A DNA stretch of 64,000 nt from an uncultured Lachnospiraceae bacterium. GTDB lineage: Bacteria; Bacillota; Clostridia; Lachnospirales; Lachnospiraceae. A model generated the notes under the pieces. The model saw only the letters and a list, made by a program, of their open reading frames with translations, searched no databases and was not told where the DNA came from. Position 1 is the first letter of the stretch, and each line of letters opens with the position of its first letter. Below, piece after piece: positions 61,762 to 64,000 of this stretch. The DNA lies in contig UQDA01000006.1 in the NCBI GenBank assembly GCA_900539715.1, positions 1 to 64,000 on the forward strand, read 5' to 3'. The translations under genes were made by a program, and so were the position numbers.

Positions 61762-63618
61762 CTATTTCTGATCGCGAAGATAATCGCCGTACCAGCAAAC
61801 CAAATCCTGAATGATATGAAGCTCGGATTCCCGGCTCACACTTCTGTATACCTGTTTATAATGATAGAACCATGTTTCAAGCTCTTTTGCAAGCTTCCAG
61901 CTGTCAGGCATCGCTTCATAGGTTTTGCCAAACAGCTCTGCCGTTACAAATTTGCCGATCTGATTAAAGATGCGAATACCGTCTGCCGCAACTATCTGAG
62001 GCATCACCAGCGCCTTCTTCGAGCTGTCCAGGCAGCCGATATGTGTATAAAGCTGTTTTGTCAGCTCTTTTAAGCGGGCATTTTTCTCATCCACATTATC
62101 CATGGCGGGCAGACAATCCTCCATGAACTTTTTGGAAAAGGCTTCATGGTCTGTAATCCCTCTCTTTATCTCCCAGTAGCGGACTGTCTCATTCCAGTTA
62201 AATGCGCTGTTGTCATGTATCTGATGCACTATATCCAGATAACCTTCGCTGCTGTCGCGGTATTCCAGACGGGAAATCTGCCGGTTTATTTCTTCATAGG
62301 ATGGGATTTCTTCATTCCACGAAAATGCCGCGCCGTATATCATGCCAACTCTTGTAAAGTCAGGATGGTTGATGTGCAGGAAATCGCCCCAATCCGTATT
62401 TAAAATACCGATAGCGTTGTATTTTCTCGCGTAATTGCAAAGACGCATCACATTGTTATAGGAGCTCCAGTTAATGGCTGTAAACTCATTCCACGCGCAG
62501 CATCCGGGACAGCAATACTGGGTTGCACCCGCCTCATACATCCACTTCGTTTCCTCTTCCCTCTGGTTCCACATATAGCCCCAGTTCAGGCAGATGATAT
62601 CCTCCGGTAAATCCTTTAACAGCTCCGGGAATCCCAGAATGACATCGCCCCAGAACATCGGACGGCGTCCTTTTGAAATTACAAAATCCGCCAGTTTTTT
62701 TACATAATCAATATATATCCTGCCACGCCCGGACTGCTCGACTGCTTCCTTGCTCTTCCCATGTCCCAGATCGAACGTCTCATCCGCGCAGAAGTTAAAC
62801 TGTTTTGATGTAAACAGCTCCATATATTCCCCTATCATACGGGTGATAAGCTCCACACTCTCCGGATTCAGCGTATCAATTGTATGGTGGTGCATTCTGC
62901 CATGCAGTGAGAAGGGCTCCTTATCTGAACCTTCCAGCTCACAAAGGTGCGCATACTCTTTGGAGCAAAGCAGCTTATACAGATGTCCAAAACTGGAAAG
63001 GGACGGAACAAGCTCGATGCCGCGCTCTGCACAGTAATGGTCAAATTCCATTATCTCCTCTGCAGTCAGCGGGGTATCATCCCTCCACAGCTCGGTCATC
63101 CCGCGAAACAGATAGGAATGCTCAATGTAAAGCTGCAGCTGATTCATCTTGTAATAAGCCATCCGGTCGGCAAGTTTTTTGAGCCATTCGAGCTTAGGCA
63201 CACGCCCTCTCGCACAGTCAAAATAATAACCTCGGTTCTCAATGGACGGCTCATCCTCGATATGGAGGGCGTCAAGTACTGCCCCTTTCTGCTCGATCAT
63301 CTGCAGTATTGTCTGCATTCCGTGCCATATGCCGCTTTCATCACCAGTCAGGCAAATGCCGTCCTCTGTGATATCCAGGACATAGCTTTCCTTTTTCATG
63401 GAATCATCCTGAACGACCGTGATATCCCCATCCTGTCCCTCGCCTCTTACGAGTATCGGACGGAATCCCAGCCTTTCCTCTGCGCCGTCGCAGAACAGAG
63501 ACGCCTGACGGCTCAGCAGCGGACTGCAGCTTTTATCCAGACTGATATAGGTTTCATAAGTCCAGATGAACTGCCCTTCTTTTTTCTCCAGCTTTACCGG
63601 AGCGGGAATTAAATACAT
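61762..63618 (-). CDS. GH20-type beta-N-acetylhexosaminidase
   Basis: 618 residues. Catalytic Asp-Glu pair D279-E280 in NFCADETFDLGHG; the substrate-assisted TIM barrel runs from about 125 to 450 (RGYYFDCARGR, YKMNQLQLYIEHS). The protein starts at 63618 (AAGGAG upstream); a longer frame to 63720 reads into the GH3 gene and is rejected. Overlaps GH3 by 10 nt. No signal peptide. Confidence 0.88.
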   Translation of the reverse strand: MYLIPAPVKLEKKEGQFIWTYETYISLDKSCSPLLSRQASLFCDGAEERLGFRPILVRGEGQDGDITVVQDDSMKKESYVLDITEDGICLTGDESGIWHGMQTILQMIEQKGAVLDALHIEDEPSIENRGYYFDCARGRVPKLEWLKKLADRMAYYKMNQLQLYIEHSYLFRGMTELWRDDTPLTAEEIMEFDHYCAERGIELVPSLSSFGHLYKLLCSKEYAHLCELEGSDKEPFSLHGRMHHHTIDTLNPESVELITRMIGEYMELFTSKQFNFCADETFDLGHGKSKEAVEQSGRGRIYIDYVKKLADFVISKGRRPMFWGDVILGFPELLKDLPEDIICLNWGYMWNQREEETKWMYEAGATQYCCPGCCAWNEFTAINWSSYNNVMRLCNYARKYNAIGILNTDWGDFLHINHPDFTRVGMIYGAAFSWNEEIPSYEEINRQISRLEYRDSSEGYLDIVHQIHDNSAFNWNETVRYWEIKRGITDHEAFSKKFMEDCLPAMDNVDEKNARLKELTKQLYTHIGCLDSSKKALVMPQIVAADGIRIFNQIGKFVTAELFGKTYEAMPDSWKLAKELETWFYHYKQVYRSVSRESELHIIQDLVCWYGDYLRDQK

Positions 63619-64000
63619 AATGTAAATTCTCCTTTCCATATCGTATCGGCGCCGTCTGCAAGCTCCAGAACAAAACTGCCCGGCTCCGTTACAAACTTCA
63701 TCTTTTGATTCCACATGCAAAAGGCTTCCTTATCAAGAGAAAGAGTAACTGTCCTCTCCTCTCCGGCATCCAGCCACACTTTCTGGAATGCCTTTAACTC
63801 CTTTACCCTGCGTACTGTGGATGCAGCAAGATCGGTCACATACAGCTGCGGGACGGCAAAGCCGCCTCTCTTCCCGGTATTTCTGATCCGTACCGTCAGC
63901 GTTATACCTTTCTTTTCCAGAGCTGCCGCATTGCAGCGCTCTGTGCTCAGTTTCACATCCTCCCATACGAATTCCGTATATCCTAAGCCATATCCAAAGG
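63609..64000 (-). CDS. GH3 glycoside hydrolase, C-terminal part (runs off right edge)
   Basis: The frame enters with FGYGLGYTEF, the conserved junction into the C-terminal fibronectin III-like domain of GH3 enzymes, followed by VRIRNTGKRGGFAVPQLYV typical of that domain. Only the last 130 residues are in the window. Substrate (beta-glucoside or N-acetylhexosaminide) cannot be told. Confidence 0.9.
   Translation of the reverse strand, partial: FGYGLGYTEFVWEDVKLSTERCNAAALEKKGITLTVRIRNTGKRGGFAVPQLYVTDLAASTVRRVKELKAFQKVWLDAGEERTVTLSLDKEAFCMWNQKMKFVTEPGSFVLELADGADTIWKGEFTLCI

Noticed and set aside
62947..63612. 221-residue reading frame on the plus strand
   Set aside because: Antisense of the GH20 gene with no signal for translation.

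Overview
The window looks like a chromosome segment of an anaerobic Firmicute, most likely a gut Lachnospiraceae. The basis is low-to-moderate GC, strong AGGAGG ribosome-binding sites, glycan-degradation genes, a long-form hibernation factor, DtxR-type iron control and clostridial conjugative modules. This placement is inference from gene content, since no rRNA is present.

The core backbone, read with the two insertions removed, is: a GH43 glycosidase 5' end (left edge), a DUF1003 gene meeting a truncated AraC-type regulator, guaA, an M23 peptidase gene, an SGNH/MBOAT O-acylation pair, an iron-box-controlled ABC exporter pair with a YbaN-like gene, hpf, an SH3-NlpC/P60 hydrolase, trxB, small genes (TfoX-like, GNAT, SDR), another ABC exporter, and a glycosidase operon (GH3 - GH20 - GH2 mannosidase) at the right edge.

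Insertion 1 (about 1540-13303, 11.75 kb) is an integrative element at the 3' end of guaA. It is bounded by a 12-bp direct repeat, has 9-bp arm-type sites at both ends, and carries a tyrosine integrase, excisionase-like protein, MobC-like protein, RepA-like ATPase and a divergent XRE regulator. The guaA terminator is now stranded beyond the far end of the element. Its cargo is one leftward operon with its own promoter: an AlbA_2/GHKL-type ATPase, a fused nuclease-methyltransferase, a two-TRD specificity subunit and a DUF2971 protein. This looks like a BcgI-like restriction-modification or defence operon rather than a classical type I system.

Insertion 2 (about 14624-42629, 28.0 kb) is a conjugative element placed by a large serine recombinase. 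It splits the M23 peptidase gene, whose two halves lie 28 kb apart with a shared 15-bp target sequence. A leftward operon (VirD4, pilin-like, VirB6-like, VirB3-like, VirB4, C39-type hydrolase, TadZ-like ATPase, giant coiled-coil surface protein) forms the transfer machine. A rightward block holds a small FimB-like recombinase, ArdC, a RHH protein and a MobP-type relaxase with Sel1-like repeats. The element also has ParA/ParB with six dispersed palindromes (parS candidates), a type III toxin-antitoxin with its repeat RNA, a type I toxin-antitoxin, a structured GC-rich non-coding block, a replication-initiator-like protein and a glycosyltransferase cargo gene.

The most interesting signal is a pair of 26-bp inverted sites (28873-28898 and 38789-38814) built like tyrosine-recombinase core sites. 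They bracket 9.9 kb that contains the small recombinase next to one site and a near-consensus outward promoter next to the other. As read, that promoter points away from the transfer operon, into the antisense of the glycosyltransferase gene. Inversion would put it about 70 nt upstream of virD4. This suggests a DNA-inversion switch that turns conjugation on or off.
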